A DNA stretch of 64,000 bases, from NCBI RefSeq assembly GCF_947496195.1, contig NZ_CANMBY010000001.1:1426001-1490000 (forward strand), given 5' to 3'. Origin of the DNA: an uncultured Polaribacter sp. Its GTDB lineage: Bacteria > Bacteroidota > Bacteroidia > Flavobacteriales > Flavobacteriaceae. The position numbers were made by a program, and so were the translations under genes. The number at the start of each line of letters is the position of its first letter. The first letter of the stretch is position 1. Of this stretch, positions 28,566 through 38,960 are shown piece after piece. The notes under the pieces were generated by a model, which worked only from the letters and a program-made list of their open reading frames with translations, searched no databases and was not told the DNA's origin.

Positions 28566-29087
28566 ATGCAAGGTTATAAAAACGTAGAAAGAGTTAAGCC
28601 AAGCGGATTAGAGCTTGTAGATAGATTAGTAGGTGTACAACGTGTTACTAAAGTTACAAAAGGTGGTAGAGCATTTGGTTTCTCTGCAATTGTTGTTGTA
28701 GGTGATGGTAATGGTGTTGTAGGCCATGGATTAGGAAAATCTAAAGATGTTTCTTCTGCTATTGCGAAAGCAGTAGAAGACGCAAAGAAAAATTTAGTTA
28801 GAATTCCAATTTTAGATGGTACATTACCTCATGAACAAAAAGGAAAATTTGGTGGTGCAAAGGTATTCATAAAGCCTGCTTCTCCTGGTACAGGGGTTAT
28901 AGCTGGTGGTGCAGTACGTGCAGTATTAGAATCTGTTGGTGTACATGATGTATTATCTAAATCTCAAGGATCTTCTAACCCTCACAATGCAGTAAAAGCA
29001 ACTTTTGACGCTTTATTACAGTTAAGAAGTGCTGCTGCAATTGCAAAACAAAGAGGAATTTCTTTAGAAAAAGTATTTAACGGATAA
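28566..29087 (+). CDS. rpsE: 30S ribosomal protein uS5
   Basis: 173 residues. The N-terminal domain carries [20 protein letters not shown], and the C-terminal domain [20 protein letters not shown]. It lies at the mRNA entry site and affects decoding accuracy; the spectinomycin loop region (VTKVTKGG) has the standard sequence. It is spaced six bases from rplR and 11 from rpmD. Confidence 0.98.
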   Translation: MQGYKNVERVKPSGLELVDRLVGVQRVTKVTKGGRAFGFSAIVVVGDGNGVVGHGLGKSKDVSSAIAKAVEDAKKNLVRIPILDGTLPHEQKGKFGGAKVFIKPASPGTGVIAGGAVRAVLESVGVHDVLSKSQGSSNPHNAVKATFDALLQLRSAAAIAKQRGISLEKVFNG

Positions 29088-29098
29088 ATCTAAAAGAG

Positions 29099-29281
29099 AT
29101 GGCAAAAATAAAAGTTACACAAGTAAAAAGTCAAATCGGTCGTTTAAAGAATCAAAAGAGAACTTTAGAGGCATTAGGTTTACGTAGATTAAACCAAACT
29201 GTAGAACATGAGGCAACTCCTTCTATCGTTGGTATGGTAAATAAAGTTTCACATTTAGTTTCTGTAGAGGAATTAAAATAA
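29099..29281 (+). CDS. rpmD: 50S ribosomal protein uL30
   Basis: 60 residues, [19 protein letters not shown] followed by [20 protein letters not shown], the conserved core. A small 50S surface protein, dispensable in some bacteria and present here in the normal place between rpsE and rplO. Confidence 0.97.
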   Translation: MAKIKVTQVKSQIGRLKNQKRTLEALGLRRLNQTVEHEATPSIVGMVNKVSHLVSVEELK

Positions 29282-29291
29282 GATATTTAAA

Positions 29292-29747
29292 ATGAGTAGT
29301 AGTTTACATAATTTAACACCTGCAGAAGGATCTGTAAAGAAAGAGAAAAGAATCGCACGTGGTGAAGGTTCTGGTCATGGAGGTACTTCTACAAGAGGAC
29401 ATAAAGGGGCTAAATCTCGTTCTGGATATTCAAGAAAAATTGGTTTTGAAGGTGGTCAAATGCCTTTACAAAGACGTGTGCCAAAATTTGGTTTCACTAA
29501 TATCAATAGAAAAGAATATCAAGGCATCAACTTAGACAAGTTACAGTCTTTAGTTGATAGTGGAAAAATAACTGATACAGTTAATTTAGATATTTTAGTT
29601 GCTAATAGATTAGCATCTAAAAATGACTTAGTAAAAATACTAGGAGGAGGAGAGTTAAAAGCTAAATTAAATATAACTGTTCATAAATTTACAGCATCAG
29701 CAAAGGCAGCTATTGAAGCAGCTGGAGGAGAAGCTGTTACTTTATAA
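29292..29747 (+). CDS. rplO: 50S ribosomal protein uL15
   Basis: 151 residues. The glycine- and arginine-rich N-terminus contains ARGEGSGHGGTSTRGHKGAK and FEGGQMPLQRRVPKFGF. The C-terminal domain includes GGGELKAKLNITVHKFTASA. It is a late-assembly 50S protein and is followed after 10 bases by secY. Confidence 0.97.
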   Translation: MSSSLHNLTPAEGSVKKEKRIARGEGSGHGGTSTRGHKGAKSRSGYSRKIGFEGGQMPLQRRVPKFGFTNINRKEYQGINLDKLQSLVDSGKITDTVNLDILVANRLASKNDLVKILGGGELKAKLNITVHKFTASAKAAIEAAGGEAVTL

Positions 29748-29757
29748 TATTAAGTAA

Positions 29758-31080
29758 ATGATGAATTTAATCACTAGATTAAAAGATATTTTCAGTATTG
29801 AAGAGTTAAAAGACAAGATTCTTTTAACAATAGGTTTAATTGCGGTATATCGTTTTATGGCTGCTGTTCCATTACCTGGAGTAGATCCATTACAACTTGC
29901 AGCATTAAAAGAAAGTACTGATGGTGGTCTTTTAGGTTTATTAAACGCATTTACTGGTGGTGCATTTGCTAGAGCCTCTGTTATGGCTTTAGGTATAATG
30001 CCATACATTTCTGCGTCAATTGTAGTACAGTTAATGGGAATAGCTGTTCCTTATTTACAGAAATTACAAAAAGATGGAGAAAGTGGTCGTAAAAAAATTA
30101 CACAAATCACTAGATGGTTAACCATTGGAATTACATTGGTTCAAGCACCTACTTATATTACAGCTATTAAAACTCAATTTGGTTTAGGACCAGAAGCTTT
30201 TTTAGTTAGTGGTGCAACTTTTTGGGTTTCATCTATTATTATTTTAACTGCAGGTACAATTTTTGCAATGTGGTTAGGTGAGCGTATTACTGATAAAGGA
30301 GTTGGTAATGGTATATCATTATTAATTACTGTTGGTATTATCGCTAATTTCCCAGCTGCATTTTTACAAGAATTTGTTGCGAAAACAACAAATGCAGGTG
30401 CAGGTGGTATAATGATGATTTTAATAGAAGTTATTGTTTGGTTCATTGTAATTTTATTAACTGTTTTATTGGTGACTGCTGTAAGAAAAATAGCTGTACA
30501 ATATGCTAGAAGAACAGTAGCTGGTAACATTCAAAATGTTGCAGGTTCAAGAGATTACATACCATTAAAGTTAAATGCAGCAGGAGTAATGCCAATCATT
30601 TTTGCACAAGCAATAATGTTTGTACCAATAGCTTTAGCTCAACGTTTTCCTGCAATTGCAAGTTTACAAGATATAAATGGTTTGTGGTATAATGTAATTT
30701 TTGCATTGTTAATTATCATTTTTAGTTATTTCTACACAGCAATTACTATTCCTACGAATAAAATGGCTGAAGATTTAAAAAGAAGTGGTGGTTTTATACC
30801 AGGAATTAGACCAGGTAAAGATACTGCTGATAGATTAGATTCTGTATTATCTAGAATTACGTTCCCTGGATCGTTATTTTTAGCAGCATTATCTATATTA
30901 CCAGCAATAGTAGTTCAATTTGGAGTTCAACAAAGTTGGGCAATGTTTTATGGTGGTACATCTTTAATCATTATGGTTGGTGTAGCTATAGATACATTAC
31001 AGCAAATTAACTCTTATCTTTTAAATCGTCATTATGATGGTTTAATGAAAGCAGGAAATTCAAAAAGAAAATCTAAATAG
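29758..31080 (+). CDS. secY: Protein translocase subunit SecY
   Basis: 440 residues with ten hydrophobic membrane segments. The plug helix region contains [12 protein letters not shown], and the signature is [17 protein letters not shown]. The cytosolic loops carry [19 protein letters not shown] and [20 protein letters not shown]. It forms the Sec channel for exported and membrane proteins. Two ATG codons are adjacent (29758 and 29761) and cannot be told apart. secY is followed directly by infA, without the map or adk genes found in many other bacteria. Confidence 0.98.
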   Translation: MMNLITRLKDIFSIEELKDKILLTIGLIAVYRFMAAVPLPGVDPLQLAALKESTDGGLLGLLNAFTGGAFARASVMALGIMPYISASIVVQLMGIAVPYLQKLQKDGESGRKKITQITRWLTIGITLVQAPTYITAIKTQFGLGPEAFLVSGATFWVSSIIILTAGTIFAMWLGERITDKGVGNGISLLITVGIIANFPAAFLQEFVAKTTNAGAGGIMMILIEVIVWFIVILLTVLLVTAVRKIAVQYARRTVAGNIQNVAGSRDYIPLKLNAAGVMPIIFAQAIMFVPIALAQRFPAIASLQDINGLWYNVIFALLIIIFSYFYTAITIPTNKMAEDLKRSGGFIPGIRPGKDTADRLDSVLSRITFPGSLFLAALSILPAIVVQFGVQQSWAMFYGGTSLIIMVGVAIDTLQQINSYLLNRHYDGLMKAGNSKRKSK

Positions 31081-31081
31081 T

Positions 31082-31297
31082 ATGGCTAAGCAATCAGCAA
31101 TTCAACAAGATGGAACAATTACAGAAGCATTATCTAATGCTATGTTTCGTGTAGAATTAGAAAACGGACATATTGTTACAGCACATATCTCTGGTAAAAT
31201 GCGTATGCATTATATTAAATTATTACCAGGAGATAAAGTAAAATTAGAAATGAGTCCTTATGATTTAACTAAGGCCAGAATTACATACAGATACTAA
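31082..31297 (+). CDS. infA: Translation initiation factor IF-1
   Basis: 71 residues, the family length. It starts [20 protein letters not shown] and has the OB-fold segments [20 protein letters not shown] and [18 protein letters not shown]. It blocks the A site during initiation. The start lies one base after the secY stop. Confidence 0.98.
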   Translation: MAKQSAIQQDGTITEALSNAMFRVELENGHIVTAHISGKMRMHYIKLLPGDKVKLEMSPYDLTKARITYRY

Positions 31298-31309
31298 AAA
31301 CATAAACAG

Positions 31310-31426
31310 ATGAAAGTAAGAGCATCAGTTAAGAAAAGAAGTGCCGACTGCAAAATTGTTCGCAGAAAAGGTAGATTATACGTAATAAATAAACAAAATC
31401 CTAGATTTAAACAAAGACAAGGGTAA
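31310..31426 (+). CDS. rpmJ: 50S ribosomal protein bL36, zinc-free form
   Basis: 38 codons: it starts [20 protein letters not shown] and ends NPRFKQRQG. Zinc-binding bL36 has three Cys and one His; here the equivalents are Ser11, Cys14, Asn27 and Phe33, so only one ligand remains and zinc binding is lost. The stop TAA overlaps the rpsM ATG (TAATG). The position between infA and rpsM is the conserved one. Confidence 0.97.
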   Translation: MKVRASVKKRSADCKIVRRKGRLYVINKQNPRFKQRQG

Positions 31427-31791
31427 TGGCAAGAATAGCAGGTATTGATATTCCAAAGAACAAAAGAGGAGTTATTGCTTTAACTTACATCTTTGGTATA
31501 GGAAACAGTAGAGCTAAAGAAGTTTTAGCTAAAGCAAAAGTTGACGAAAGTATTAAAGTTCAAGATTGGACAGATGATCAAATCGCAGCAATTAGAGAAC
31601 AAGTAGGTAATTTTACTATTGAAGGTGAATTACGTTCTGAAGTTCAATTAAGCATCAAACGTTTAATGGACATTGGTTGCCAAAGAGGAATTCGTCATAG
31701 ATTAGGTCTTCCTTTAAGAGGTCAAAGAACAAAAAACAATTCTCGTACAAGAAAAGGTAAGAGAAAAACAGTAGCTAACAAGAAAAAATAA
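31426..31791 (+). CDS. rpsM: 30S ribosomal protein uS13
   Basis: 121 residues. [20 protein letters not shown] starts it, the central helix segment is [20 protein letters not shown], and the tail is [15 protein letters not shown]. It forms the head bridge to uL5 and contacts P-site tRNA. It overlaps rpmJ by one base and is followed by an 81-base structured spacer. Confidence 0.98.
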   Translation: MARIAGIDIPKNKRGVIALTYIFGIGNSRAKEVLAKAKVDESIKVQDWTDDQIAAIREQVGNFTIEGELRSEVQLSIKRLMDIGCQRGIRHRLGLPLRGQRTKNNSRTRKGKRKTVANKKK

Positions 31792-31805
31792 GTTAGAGAT
31801 TAACC

Positions 31806-31859
31806 TAATTATGCTATTAGTGTGCCGTGTTTTACACAATTTACTAATAAGGATAATTA
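31806..31859 (+). ncRNA. Structured spacer between rpsM and rpsK
   Basis: Three nested pairings are seen: TAATTA (31806-31811) with TAATTA (31854-31859); TATTAGT (31815-31821) with ACTAATA (31843-31849); and GTGT (31827-31830) with ACAC (31834-31837) closing a TTT loop. Together they make a long interrupted hairpin that ends 14 bases before the rpsK start. There is no T-run, so it is not a plain terminator. A protein-binding or translational control site is inferred. Confidence 0.55.
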
Positions 31860-31872
31860 AACACTAAGAATT

Positions 31873-32262
31873 ATGGCAAAAGCAAAAGCAAGTTCAAAAA
31901 AACGTAAAGTAATAGTAGATGCTATTGGAGAAGCACACATAAACGCTTCTTTTAACAACATCATTATTTCTTTAACAAATAAAAAAGGTGACGTAGTTTC
32001 TTGGTCATCTGCAGGTAAAATGGGTTTTAGAGGTTCTAAAAAGAATACTCCATATGCAGCTCAGTTAGCAGCAGAAGATTGTGCAAATGTAGCAAAAGAG
32101 GCTGGTTTACGTAAAGTAAAAGTATACGTTAAAGGTCCAGGAAATGGTAGAGAATCTGCAATTAGATCTATACACAATGCTGGTATTGAAGTAACAGAAA
32201 TTATTGACGTTACTCCAATTCCTCACAATGGATGTCGCCCTCCAAAAAGAAGAAGAGTATAA
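31873..32262 (+). CDS. rpsK: 30S ribosomal protein uS11
   Basis: 129 residues, with the core [40 protein letters not shown] and the ending [13 protein letters not shown]. It lies on the 30S platform near the mRNA exit. The C-terminal Asn-Gly pair, isomerised in some bacteria, is present (HNG). It is flanked by structured spacers on both sides. Confidence 0.98.
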   Translation: MAKAKASSKKRKVIVDAIGEAHINASFNNIIISLTNKKGDVVSWSSAGKMGFRGSKKNTPYAAQLAAEDCANVAKEAGLRKVKVYVKGPGNGRESAIRSIHNAGIEVTEIIDVTPIPHNGCRPPKRRRV

Positions 32263-32275
32263 TTATATTTTAATC

Positions 32276-32326
32276 GATTAGGAATAAGATTTTCGAAGGA
32301 TAAGCCTTAATTCATAATCCCTAATC
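32276..32326 (+). ncRNA. Structured spacer between rpsK and rpsD
   Basis: GATTAG (32276-32281) pairs with CTAATC (32321-32326). Inside, GAAT (32282-32285) and AAG (32286-32288) pair with CTT (32306-32308) and ATTC (32310-32313), leaving one bulged A and a larger right-side bulge. The 78-base spacer ends at the rpsD start. S4 is the classic repressor of the alpha operon in E. coli, so a site just ahead of rpsD is a plausible autoregulatory target. Confidence 0.5.
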
Positions 32327-32340
32327 ATAACAAAAACAAA

Positions 32341-32946
32341 ATGGCAAGATATACAGGACCAAAAACTAAAATTGCTCGTAAATTCGGTGAAGCAATTTTT
32401 GGCGAAGATAAAAACTTCGAAAAAAGAAATTATCCTCCAGGACAACATGGAAACAACAGACGTCGTGGAAAAAAATCTGAATACGCTACTCAATTAGCTG
32501 AAAAGCAAAAAGCAAAATATACTTATGGTATTTTAGAGCGTCAATTTAGTAACTTGTTTAAGAAAGCTCAAGCTGCATCTGGTATTACAGGTGAAATCTT
32601 ATTACAATTATGTGAATCTCGTTTAGATAACGTAGTTTATAGAATGGGTGTTTCTAACTCTAGAAGCGGAGCTCGTCAATTAGTTTCTCACAGACATATT
32701 ACAGTTAATGGAGAGATCGTTAACATACCATCTTATAGTTTAAAAGAAGGAGATGTTGTTGCTGTAAGAGAAAAATCTAAATCATTACAAGCTATAGAAG
32801 ATGCTTTAGCGTCTAATAACAATGTTTATGAATGGTTAACTTGGAATAATGATACTAAGACTGGAACTTTTGTAAAGGTACCAGAAAGATTACAAATTCC
32901 AGAAAACATCAAAGAACAATTAATAGTAGAATTATATTCTAAATAA
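32341..32946 (+). CDS. rpsD: 30S ribosomal protein uS4, zinc-free form
   Basis: 201 residues. The N-terminal domain ([20 protein letters not shown]) lacks the Cys cluster of zinc-binding uS4. The S4 RNA-binding domain is seen as [20 protein letters not shown] and [20 protein letters not shown]. It is a primary 16S rRNA binder and in other bacteria represses the alpha operon. A structured spacer precedes it and another lies between it and rpoA. Confidence 0.98.
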   Translation: MARYTGPKTKIARKFGEAIFGEDKNFEKRNYPPGQHGNNRRRGKKSEYATQLAEKQKAKYTYGILERQFSNLFKKAQAASGITGEILLQLCESRLDNVVYRMGVSNSRSGARQLVSHRHITVNGEIVNIPSYSLKEGDVVAVREKSKSLQAIEDALASNNNVYEWLTWNNDTKTGTFVKVPERLQIPENIKEQLIVELYSK

Positions 32947-32958
32947 TAAATTAATCAT

Positions 32959-33026
32959 ATTGGTATTAAGCCAAAGGGTTTATTTGTACTTCTTCAAACT
33001 CATAAACCGCGCAACTTAATAACAAT
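32959..33026 (+). ncRNA. Structured spacer between rpsD and rpoA
   Basis: The outer stem is ATTG (32959-32962), a G/A mismatch and TATTAAG (32964-32970), pairing with CTTAATA (33015-33021) and CAAT (33023-33026). The inner stem is GGTTTAT (32977-32983) with ATAAACC (33002-33008). TTTG (32983-32986) can also pair with CAAA (32995-32998). It ends 16 bases before rpoA. The nested arrangement of exact arms is strong evidence for a folded RNA; there is no T-run. The function is inferred. Confidence 0.65.
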
Positions 33027-33042
33027 TAAAACGAAGAACAAA

Positions 33043-34035
33043 ATGGCAATTTTAAATTTTCAGAAACCAGATAAAGTAATAATGATAGAATCTACAGATT
33101 TTTCTGGAAGATTCGAGTTCAGACCTTTAGAACCAGGTTTTGGTTTAACAGTTGGTAATGCTTTAAGAAGAGTACTTTTATCATCTTTAGAAGGTTTTGC
33201 AATCACATCTTTAAGAATAGATGGTGTTGAGCATGAATTTTCTACTGTATCTGGTATTGTAGAAGATGTTACAGAAATCATATTAAACTTAAAACAAGTT
33301 CGTTTTAAGAAACAAATAGACGAAACTGATAAAGAAACTGTATCAATTTCTGTATCTGGTCAAGAGCAGTTTACTGCTGGAGATTTACAGAAATTTATTT
33401 CTGGTTTTCAAGTTTTAAACCCAGATTTAGTTATCTGTAATATGGATAGTTCTGTAAAGTTAAATGCAGAAATTACAATAGAAAAAGGTAGAGGTTTTGT
33501 ACCTGCAGAAGAAAATAAGAAAGCTTCAGCTCCAATTGGTACAATTTTTACAGATTCTATTTACACGCCAATAAAAAACGTAAAATATTCGATAGAAAAT
33601 TATCGTGTTGAACAAAAAACAGATTACGAAAAATTAATCTTTGACATTGACACAGATGGTTCTATTAATCCAAAAGATGCATTAACTGAAGCTGCAAAAA
33701 TTTTAATTCACCACTTTATGTTATTCTCAGATGAGCGTATTACTTTAGAGGCTGATGAAATTGCACAAACAGAAACATATGATGAAGAATCATTACATAT
33801 GCGTCAATTATTAAAAACTAGATTAATTGATATGGATTTATCTGTTAGAGCTTTAAATTGTTTAAAAGCTGCAGAGGTAGATACATTAGGAGATTTAGTT
33901 TCTTTTAACAAAAGTGATTTAATGAAGTTTAGAAACTTTGGTAAAAAATCTTTAACAGAATTAGAAGAACTAGTTATTGTAAAAGGTTTAAGTTTCGGAA
34001 TGGATTTAACAAAATATAAATTAGATAGAGATTAA
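33043..34035 (+). CDS. rpoA: RNA polymerase alpha subunit
   Basis: 330 residues. The N-terminal dimerisation domain contains [20 protein letters not shown] and [20 protein letters not shown]. The flexible linker is near residue 235. The C-terminal domain has [20 protein letters not shown] and [20 protein letters not shown], the part that binds upstream DNA and activators. It is embedded in the alpha operon between rpsD and rplQ, with structured spacers on both sides. Confidence 0.98.
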   Translation: MAILNFQKPDKVIMIESTDFSGRFEFRPLEPGFGLTVGNALRRVLLSSLEGFAITSLRIDGVEHEFSTVSGIVEDVTEIILNLKQVRFKKQIDETDKETVSISVSGQEQFTAGDLQKFISGFQVLNPDLVICNMDSSVKLNAEITIEKGRGFVPAEENKKASAPIGTIFTDSIYTPIKNVKYSIENYRVEQKTDYEKLIFDIDTDGSINPKDALTEAAKILIHHFMLFSDERITLEADEIAQTETYDEESLHMRQLLKTRLIDMDLSVRALNCLKAAEVDTLGDLVSFNKSDLMKFRNFGKKSLTELEELVIVKGLSFGMDLTKYKLDRD

Positions 34036-34036
34036 C

Positions 34037-34080
34037 CTTTCATAATTTGCTCACCAAAGAGGTTAGATGCAAGATGAAAG
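34037..34080 (+). ncRNA. Structured spacer between rpoA and rplQ
   Basis: CTTTCAT (34037-34043) pairs with ATGAAAG (34074-34080), and TTGC (34047-34050) with GCAA (34069-34072), around an 18-base loop. An alternative pairing, TAACCT (34033-34038) with AGGTTA (34060-34065), uses the rpoA stop codon. The two cannot form together, so a switch between them is possible. The structure ends 20 bases before the rplQ start. Confidence 0.5.
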
Positions 34081-34100
34081 ACTAAAAACAAACGTCAAAA

Positions 34101-34586
34101 ATGAGACACGGAAAAAAACACAATCATTTAGGAAGAAAAACAGCGCATAGAAAAGCGATGTTAGCAAATATGGCTTGTTCTTTAATTGAGCACAAACGTA
34201 TTAACACTACTGTTGCAAAAGCAAAAGCTTTAAGAACATTTGTAGAGCCATTAATTACAAAATCTAAGTCAGATACAACTCATAACAGACGTATTGTATT
34301 CTCTTATTTAAGAAATAAATATGCTGTAACAGAATTATTTAGAGAAGTTTCTGTAAAAGTAGCAGATAGACCTGGAGGTTATGTAAGAATCATCAAATTA
34401 GGAAATCGTCAAGGAGATAATGCTCCTATGGCTATGATAGAATTAGTTGATTACAACGAATTATATGATCCAAAAGGAAACAAAGCTAAAAAATCAACTA
34501 GAAGAAGTAGAAGAGGTGGAAAGAAAAAAGAAGCTACTACTGCTCAAGTTGAAGAAACTACAACTGAAGAGAAATCTGAAGAATAG
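34101..34586 (+). CDS. rplQ: 50S ribosomal protein bL17
   Basis: 161 residues. The core ([20 protein letters not shown] through [10 protein letters not shown], about residues 1-118) is followed by a low-complexity tail rich in Lys, Arg, Thr and Glu (about 119-161), an extension common in Bacteroidota. It lies near the tunnel exit. It is the last gene of the ribosomal cluster, ended by a terminator. Confidence 0.98.
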   Translation: MRHGKKHNHLGRKTAHRKAMLANMACSLIEHKRINTTVAKAKALRTFVEPLITKSKSDTTHNRRIVFSYLRNKYAVTELFREVSVKVADRPGGYVRIIKLGNRQGDNAPMAMIELVDYNELYDPKGNKAKKSTRRSRRGGKKKEATTAQVEETTTEEKSEE

Positions 34587-34611
34587 TAATGAAATTATTT
34601 CAAAATCATAT

Positions 34612-34645
34612 AAAAAGGATAAACTTAGTTGTTTATCCTTTTTTA
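34612..34645 (+). terminator. Terminator of the ribosomal supercluster
   Basis: AAAAAGGATAAAC (34612-34624) pairs perfectly with 34631-34643 around a six-base loop, and the arm runs into six T. It lies 26 bases after the rplQ stop. Confidence 0.9.
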
Positions 34646-34694
34646 TTGTCAATAAAATCTAATAACTCTATTATTTATTAAAAATCATAATCTT

Positions 34695-34702
34695 TACTTT
34701 TG
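34695..34702 (+). promoter_or_regulatory. Candidate -7 box of carA
   Basis: TACTTTTG matches TAnnTTTG and lies 38 bases before the carA start, after the rplQ terminator. No TTG is found 17-23 bases upstream, so support is partial. A small inverted repeat, CTTTAC with GTAAAG (34692-34708), overlaps the box and could hold an operator. Confidence 0.45.
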
Positions 34703-34740
34703 TAAAGCATAGCTCTATAAAATAAAATATATTACCTAAA

Positions 34741-35859
34741 ATGAAATATCAAACTAGAAAAAAAGCATTAGTATTATTAGCAGACGGAACTATTTTCTAT
34801 GGAAAATCTGTTGGTATAGAAGGTACAGCTACTGGTGAAATCTGTTTTAATACAGGTATGACTGGATATCAAGAAATATTTACAGACCCTTCATATTTTG
34901 GTCAATTAATGGTAACAACCAACGCACACATTGGTAATTACGGAGTTAATGATAACGAAGTAGAATCTGAAGGAATAAAAATTTCTGGATTAATTTGTAG
35001 AAACTTTAGTTTTACACATTCTAGAGTAGACTCTCATGGTAATTTAAAAGATTGGTTTACTAAACATAATTTAGTTGCAATTTCAGATGTAGATACAAGA
35101 GCTTTAGTTTCTTATATTAGAGATAATGGAGCTATGAATGCTATCATTTCAACGGATGTAGATAATATTGATGCTCTTAAAAAACAACTAGCTGCAGTGC
35201 CAAGTATGGAAGGTTTAGAGTTAGCTTCTAAAGTATCTACTAAAGAACCTTACTACATAGGAGATGAAAATGCTGATATAAAAATTTCAGCTTTAGATAT
35301 AGGAATAAAAAAGAACATTTTAAGAAACTTATCAAAAAGAGGAGCTTATATTAAGGTTTTTCCTTATGATTCAAGTTTTGAAGAATTATCATCTTTTAAT
35401 CCAGATGGATACTTTATTTCAAATGGACCTGGTGATCCTGAACCTTTAGAAGATGCACAAAAATTAGCAAAAGAAGTAATTTCTAGAGATTTACCTTTGT
35501 TTGGTATTTGTTTAGGTCATCAAGTTATTGCTTTATCTCAAGGTATTTCTACTTATAAAATGCATCATGGTCACAGAGGAATAAATCATCCAATTAAAAA
35601 TTTATTAACTGGTAAAGGTGAAATAACCTCTCAAAATCATGGTTTTGCCATCAATAGAGAAGAGACAGAAGCAAATAAAGATGTAGAAATTACACACGTA
35701 CATTTAAATGATCATACAGTAGCAGGAATTCGATTAAAAGATAAAAATACTTTTTCTGTACAATATCATCCAGAGGCTAGCCCTGGACCACATGATTCAG
35801 AATACTTATTTGATCAATTTATAGAGAATATAAAGGAGGCAAAGAAAGTTTTATCGTAA
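34741..35859 (+). CDS. carA: Carbamoyl-phosphate synthase small subunit (glutaminase)
   Basis: 372 residues. The N-terminal CPSase domain (FYGKSVGIEGTATGEICFNT) is followed by a class I glutamine amidotransferase domain with nucleophile Cys257 in FGICLGHQ and the His/Glu pair in QYHPEASPGPHD. It supplies ammonia to CarB to make carbamoyl phosphate for arginine and pyrimidines. carB is not in this window. It is monocistronic here, between the rplQ terminator and its own. Confidence 0.97.
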   Translation: MKYQTRKKALVLLADGTIFYGKSVGIEGTATGEICFNTGMTGYQEIFTDPSYFGQLMVTTNAHIGNYGVNDNEVESEGIKISGLICRNFSFTHSRVDSHGNLKDWFTKHNLVAISDVDTRALVSYIRDNGAMNAIISTDVDNIDALKKQLAAVPSMEGLELASKVSTKEPYYIGDENADIKISALDIGIKKNILRNLSKRGAYIKVFPYDSSFEELSSFNPDGYFISNGPGDPEPLEDAQKLAKEVISRDLPLFGICLGHQVIALSQGISTYKMHHGHRGINHPIKNLLTGKGEITSQNHGFAINREETEANKDVEITHVHLNDHTVAGIRLKDKNTFSVQYHPEASPGPHDSEYLFDQFIENIKEAKKVLS

Positions 35860-35936
35860 TATTTCTTTCATTCGTCTATACTTTATCGTTTTTAATCAAT
35901 AAAATTTTTTGTATTTACAAAGAAAGTAATACATTT

Positions 35937-35967
35937 GAAGTGTGATAGAAATATCACATTTCTTTTT
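35937..35967 (+). terminator. carA terminator with a GAAA tetraloop
   Basis: An 11-bp stem (35937-35947 with 35952-35962, one G-T pair) is closed by a GAAA tetraloop and followed by TTTTT (35963-35967). It lies 78 bases after the carA stop. Confidence 0.8.
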
Positions 35968-35979
35968 CATAGCAATTTT

Positions 35980-36007
35980 CCCACTCAAATTTTGAGTGGG
36001 TTTTTTT
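35980..36007 (+). terminator. Second terminator between carA and eno
   Basis: CCCACTCAAA (35980-35989) pairs with TTTGAGTGGG (35991-36000), leaving a tight loop, and seven T follow. Together with the preceding hairpin it forms a tandem terminator 13 bases apart, separating carA from eno. Confidence 0.85.
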
Positions 36008-36134
36008 ATTTCTTCTAGTAAACGTTTTCGTAAATTCTTAGAATCAATATTTTAAATGGCTAATACATTTTGTAAATTAGCATCATAAATATAAAAAACC
36101 AAAACTCTTCTTAGAGTTTATAAAATGTAAATAA

Positions 36135-37421
<1,287 letters not shown>

Positions 37422-37445
37422 TTTAGGACGTATAAAATGATTTTA

Positions 37446-37477
37446 AAAACCTCATATATTAATGTGAGGTTTTTTTT
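37446..37477 (+). terminator. eno terminator
   Basis: AAAACCTCA (37446-37454) pairs with 37465-37473 (TGAGGTTTT), with weaker A-T pairs extending inward, and the T-run reaches eight bases (37470-37477). It begins 24 bases after the eno stop. Confidence 0.85.
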
Positions 37478-37539
37478 ATTTATTAAATATTTGTTAAATC
37501 GTTTAAGCTTATATTTTTATATCTAAAATCTATGAACAC

Positions 37540-37574
37540 TTGCTTTTAAAATTCTACAAAAATTGGTATCTTCG
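37540..37574 (+). promoter_or_regulatory. Weak candidate promoter of gltA
   Basis: TATCTTCG (37567-37574) differs from TAnnTTTG by one base, and a TTG lies at 37540-37542. The 24-base spacing is longer than usual. The start codon is 33 bases downstream of the box. Confidence 0.35.
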
Positions 37575-37607
37575 CGAAACACAAAAAACACACTTAAACA
37601 CACGTAA

Positions 37608-38894
37608 ATGTCAGACATAGCAAAATTACAAATTGGTGATAATTCTTATGAATTTCCTCTAGTAATAGGAACAGAAAATGAAGTAGCAATAGATATTAAA
37701 ACTTTAAGAAATGCTACAAATGGAGTAATTACGATAGACCCTGGTTTTAAGAACACAGGTTCTTGTGAAAGTGCTATTACATTTTTAGATGGTGAAAAAG
37801 GTATCTTAAGATATAGAGGATATCCAATAGAACAATTAGCAGAAAAAGCTGATTTTTTAGAAGTAGCTTATGCACTTATTTTTGGGAACCTTCCTACTAC
37901 AGAACAATTAGAAACTTTTAGAAGTGATATTAAGAAACAATCTGTAGTTGATGATGATATTAAAAAGATACTAGATGCTTTTCCTAAGAGCGCTCATCCA
38001 ATGGGTGTATTATCATCTTTAACATCTGCCTTAACAGCATTTAACTCATCTTCTGTAAATGTAGATTCAGAGGAAGAAATGTACAGGGCTATTACTAAAA
38101 TTATGGGTAAATTTCCTGTATTAGTAGCTTGGACAATGCGTAAAAAACAAGGTTTACCTTTAAACTATGGTTCAAACTCGTTAGGATATGTAGAAAATAT
38201 TATGAAAATGATGTTCGAACAACCAAACGAAACATATGAAGTTAACCCTGTAATTAAAGATGCTTTAGATAAGTTATTAATTTTACATGCAGATCATGAG
38301 CAAAACTGTTCTACATCTACAGTTAGAATTGCTGGTTCTTCTCATGTTGGATTATTTTCATCTTTATCAACAGGAATTTCTGCACTTTGGGGACCACTTC
38401 ATGGAGGTGCAAACCAAGCTGTATTAGAAATGCTAGAGGCTATTAAAGCTGATGGTGGAGATACAAAAAAATACATGGCTAAAGCTAAAGACAAGTCAGA
38501 TCCTTTTAGATTAATGGGATTTGGTCATAGAGTGTATAAAAACTTTGATCCTAGAGCAAAAATCATTAAAAAAGCAGCAGATGAGGTTTTAAATGATTTA
38601 GGTGTAGAAGATCCAATTTTAGAAATTGCTAAAGGTTTAGAGCAAGAAGCGTTAAATGATAAGTATTTTGTAGACAGGAAGCTTTATCCTAATGTAGATT
38701 TTTACTCAGGAATTATTTACAGAGCAATGGGTATTCCTGTAGATATGTTTACAGTAATGTTTGCTTTGGGTCGTTTACCTGGATGGATTGCTCAATGGAG
38801 AGAGATGCGTTTAAAGAAAGAACCAATTGGTAGACCAAGACAAATTTATATTGGCGAAAACGAAAGAGATTTTGTTAGTATAGATAAAAGATAA
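37608..38894 (+). CDS. gltA: Citrate synthase (type II-like)
   Basis: 428 residues. Catalytic segments are the first His in LHADHEQNCSTSTVR, WGPLHGGANQAV (second His) and the Asp-bearing signature GFGHRVYKNFDPRA (His and Asp). The N-terminus with EFPLVIGTENEVAIDIKTLR is the small beta domain typical of the hexameric, NADH-sensitive Gram-negative type. It condenses acetyl-CoA and oxaloacetate, entering the TCA cycle. It is alone, with its own terminator. Confidence 0.97.
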   Translation: MSDIAKLQIGDNSYEFPLVIGTENEVAIDIKTLRNATNGVITIDPGFKNTGSCESAITFLDGEKGILRYRGYPIEQLAEKADFLEVAYALIFGNLPTTEQLETFRSDIKKQSVVDDDIKKILDAFPKSAHPMGVLSSLTSALTAFNSSSVNVDSEEEMYRAITKIMGKFPVLVAWTMRKKQGLPLNYGSNSLGYVENIMKMMFEQPNETYEVNPVIKDALDKLLILHADHEQNCSTSTVRIAGSSHVGLFSSLSTGISALWGPLHGGANQAVLEMLEAIKADGGDTKKYMAKAKDKSDPFRLMGFGHRVYKNFDPRAKIIKKAADEVLNDLGVEDPILEIAKGLEQEALNDKYFVDRKLYPNVDFYSGIIYRAMGIPVDMFTVMFALGRLPGWIAQWREMRLKKEPIGRPRQIYIGENERDFVSIDKR

Positions 38895-38921
38895 TCATTA
38901 ATATTATTTTTAATAATTTAG

Positions 38922-38949
38922 AGCTTCATAATTTTATGAAGCTTTTTTT
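38922..38949 (+). terminator. gltA terminator
   Basis: AGCTTCATAA (38922-38931) pairs perfectly with TTATGAAGCT (38934-38943), and the T-run continues to 38949. It starts 27 bases after the gltA stop and 12 bases before the next start codon. Confidence 0.88.
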
Positions 38950-38960
38950 ATAAAACATAT

